Source of the DNA: Myxococcales bacterium
Lineage (GTDB): Bacteria > Myxococcota_A > Polyangia > Fen-1088
DNA: 5,366 nt
Direction: 5' to 3'
Assembly: GCA_003170035.1 (NCBI GenBank)
Contig: PMZX01000364.1
Location: 629-5,994 of the forward strand
In this document: piece by piece, positions 5,111 to 5,366 of the stretch
Position numbering within the stretch: position 1 is the first letter of the stretch
How the letters are laid out: each line of letters opens with the position of its first letter
Translations under genes and position numbers: made by a program
Notes under the pieces: generated by a model
What the model was told of the DNA's origin: nothing
Database searches by the model: none
The model's input: the letters and a program-made list of their open reading frames with translations, nothing else

Positions 5111-5366
5111 CTAACGCAGTCGCACCACGGCGTCGGCCACCAGTGCCTGTCCCAAGGCGAGGCCGCCATCGCCAGGCGGGACGTGGCCGGCAAGGTGCAC
5201 AGAGAAATCCGGCGCCAGAGCTGCCAGCAGCGATTCGCTCAGACGCGCGTTCTGGAAGCAACCGCCGGTGAGTACCACCGGATGCTTTCCGTACTGCTGG
5301 CGCACCAAGCGCAGGACCTCGCTGGTTGCCGCTGCCAAGGTATTGTGGAAACGGGCCGACACCACG
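5111..5366 (-). CDS. hypF: Carbamoyltransferase HypF, C-terminal end only (runs off the right edge)
   Basis: The visible 84 residues are the C-terminal part of the Kae1-like carbamoyltransferase domain of HypF. HypF uses carbamoyl phosphate and ATP to make carbamoyl-AMP and passes the carbamoyl group to HypE, the source of the cyanide ligands in [NiFe]-hydrogenases. Key motifs are VVLTGGCFQNARL (visible residues 30-42) and VPPGDGGLALGQALVA (62-77), whose Asp-Gly-Gly is a nucleotide/metal-site signature in this fold; RFHNTLA (5-11) matches the usual helix before them. The stop is TAG at 5111-5113. The GTG at the window edge is an internal Val codon, since complete HypF proteins are about 750 residues. 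The FQN and PPxDGG forms favour HypF over antibiotic O-carbamoyltransferases of the TobZ type. It is cytoplasmic, and is probably part of a hydrogenase-maturation operon lying to the right. Confidence 0.88.
   Translation of the reverse strand, partial: VVSARFHNTLAAATSEVLRLVRQQYGKHPVVLTGGCFQNARLSESLLAALAPDFSVHLAGHVPPGDGGLALGQALVADAVVRLR

Noticed and set aside
5089..5271. A 60-codon plus-strand frame crossing the tandem repeat and the hypF end
   Set aside because: It is antisense to conserved HypF residues and its product looks like an Arg/Pro-rich shadow.

Overview
The window is GC-rich chromosomal DNA from a bacterium, with five protein genes and short intergenic gaps. The best guess at lineage is a Myxococcota/deltaproteobacterium-like organism. 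This rests on strong G/C third-position use, a lipoprotein with a fibro-slime domain (a family frequent in myxobacteria and Fibrobacter) and a HypF-type protein. It is an inference from composition and gene content, not a phylogenetic result.

Left part (about 1-3950, + strand): a surface-polysaccharide or glycan-tailoring group. It begins with a glutamine-dependent asparagine synthetase/amidotransferase of the AsnB family, whose first ~65-70 residues lie outside the window. After a 197-bp gap come a membrane-anchored polysaccharide (NodB/CE4) deacetylase and a family-4 glycosyltransferase. These two overlap by an ATGA and must form one translationally coupled unit. The gap holds a perfect TGTGA-N6-TCACA dyad just after the amidotransferase stop codon, an 8-C run, and a possible extended -10 very close to the deacetylase start. 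In polysaccharide clusters AsnB-like proteins often amidate uronic acids. The deacetylase would remove N- or O-acyl groups from a sugar and the GT4 would add a residue, so together they could build and modify a lipid-linked or surface glycan.

Middle (3951-3990): a 40-bp gap between convergent genes, carrying a GC-rich two-part dyad that could end transcription from both sides.

Right part (3991-5366, - strand): a secreted fibro-slime/PA14-like lipoprotein with a Gly/Ser-rich linker and an excellent Shine-Dalgarno. A 229-bp gap with dyads and direct repeats lies upstream of it, then the last 84 codons of hypF (carbamoyltransferase for [NiFe]-hydrogenase maturation), which runs off the right edge. 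A 20-bp tandem repeat abuts the hypF stop codon.

I found no tRNA, rRNA, CRISPR array, insertion sequence or phage gene. No wholly unknown gene family is evident. The most notable items are the CRP-like dyad, the probable inward-facing deacetylase with a variant motif 4, the single-domain fibro-slime lipoprotein, and the repeat-rich gap around the hypF end.
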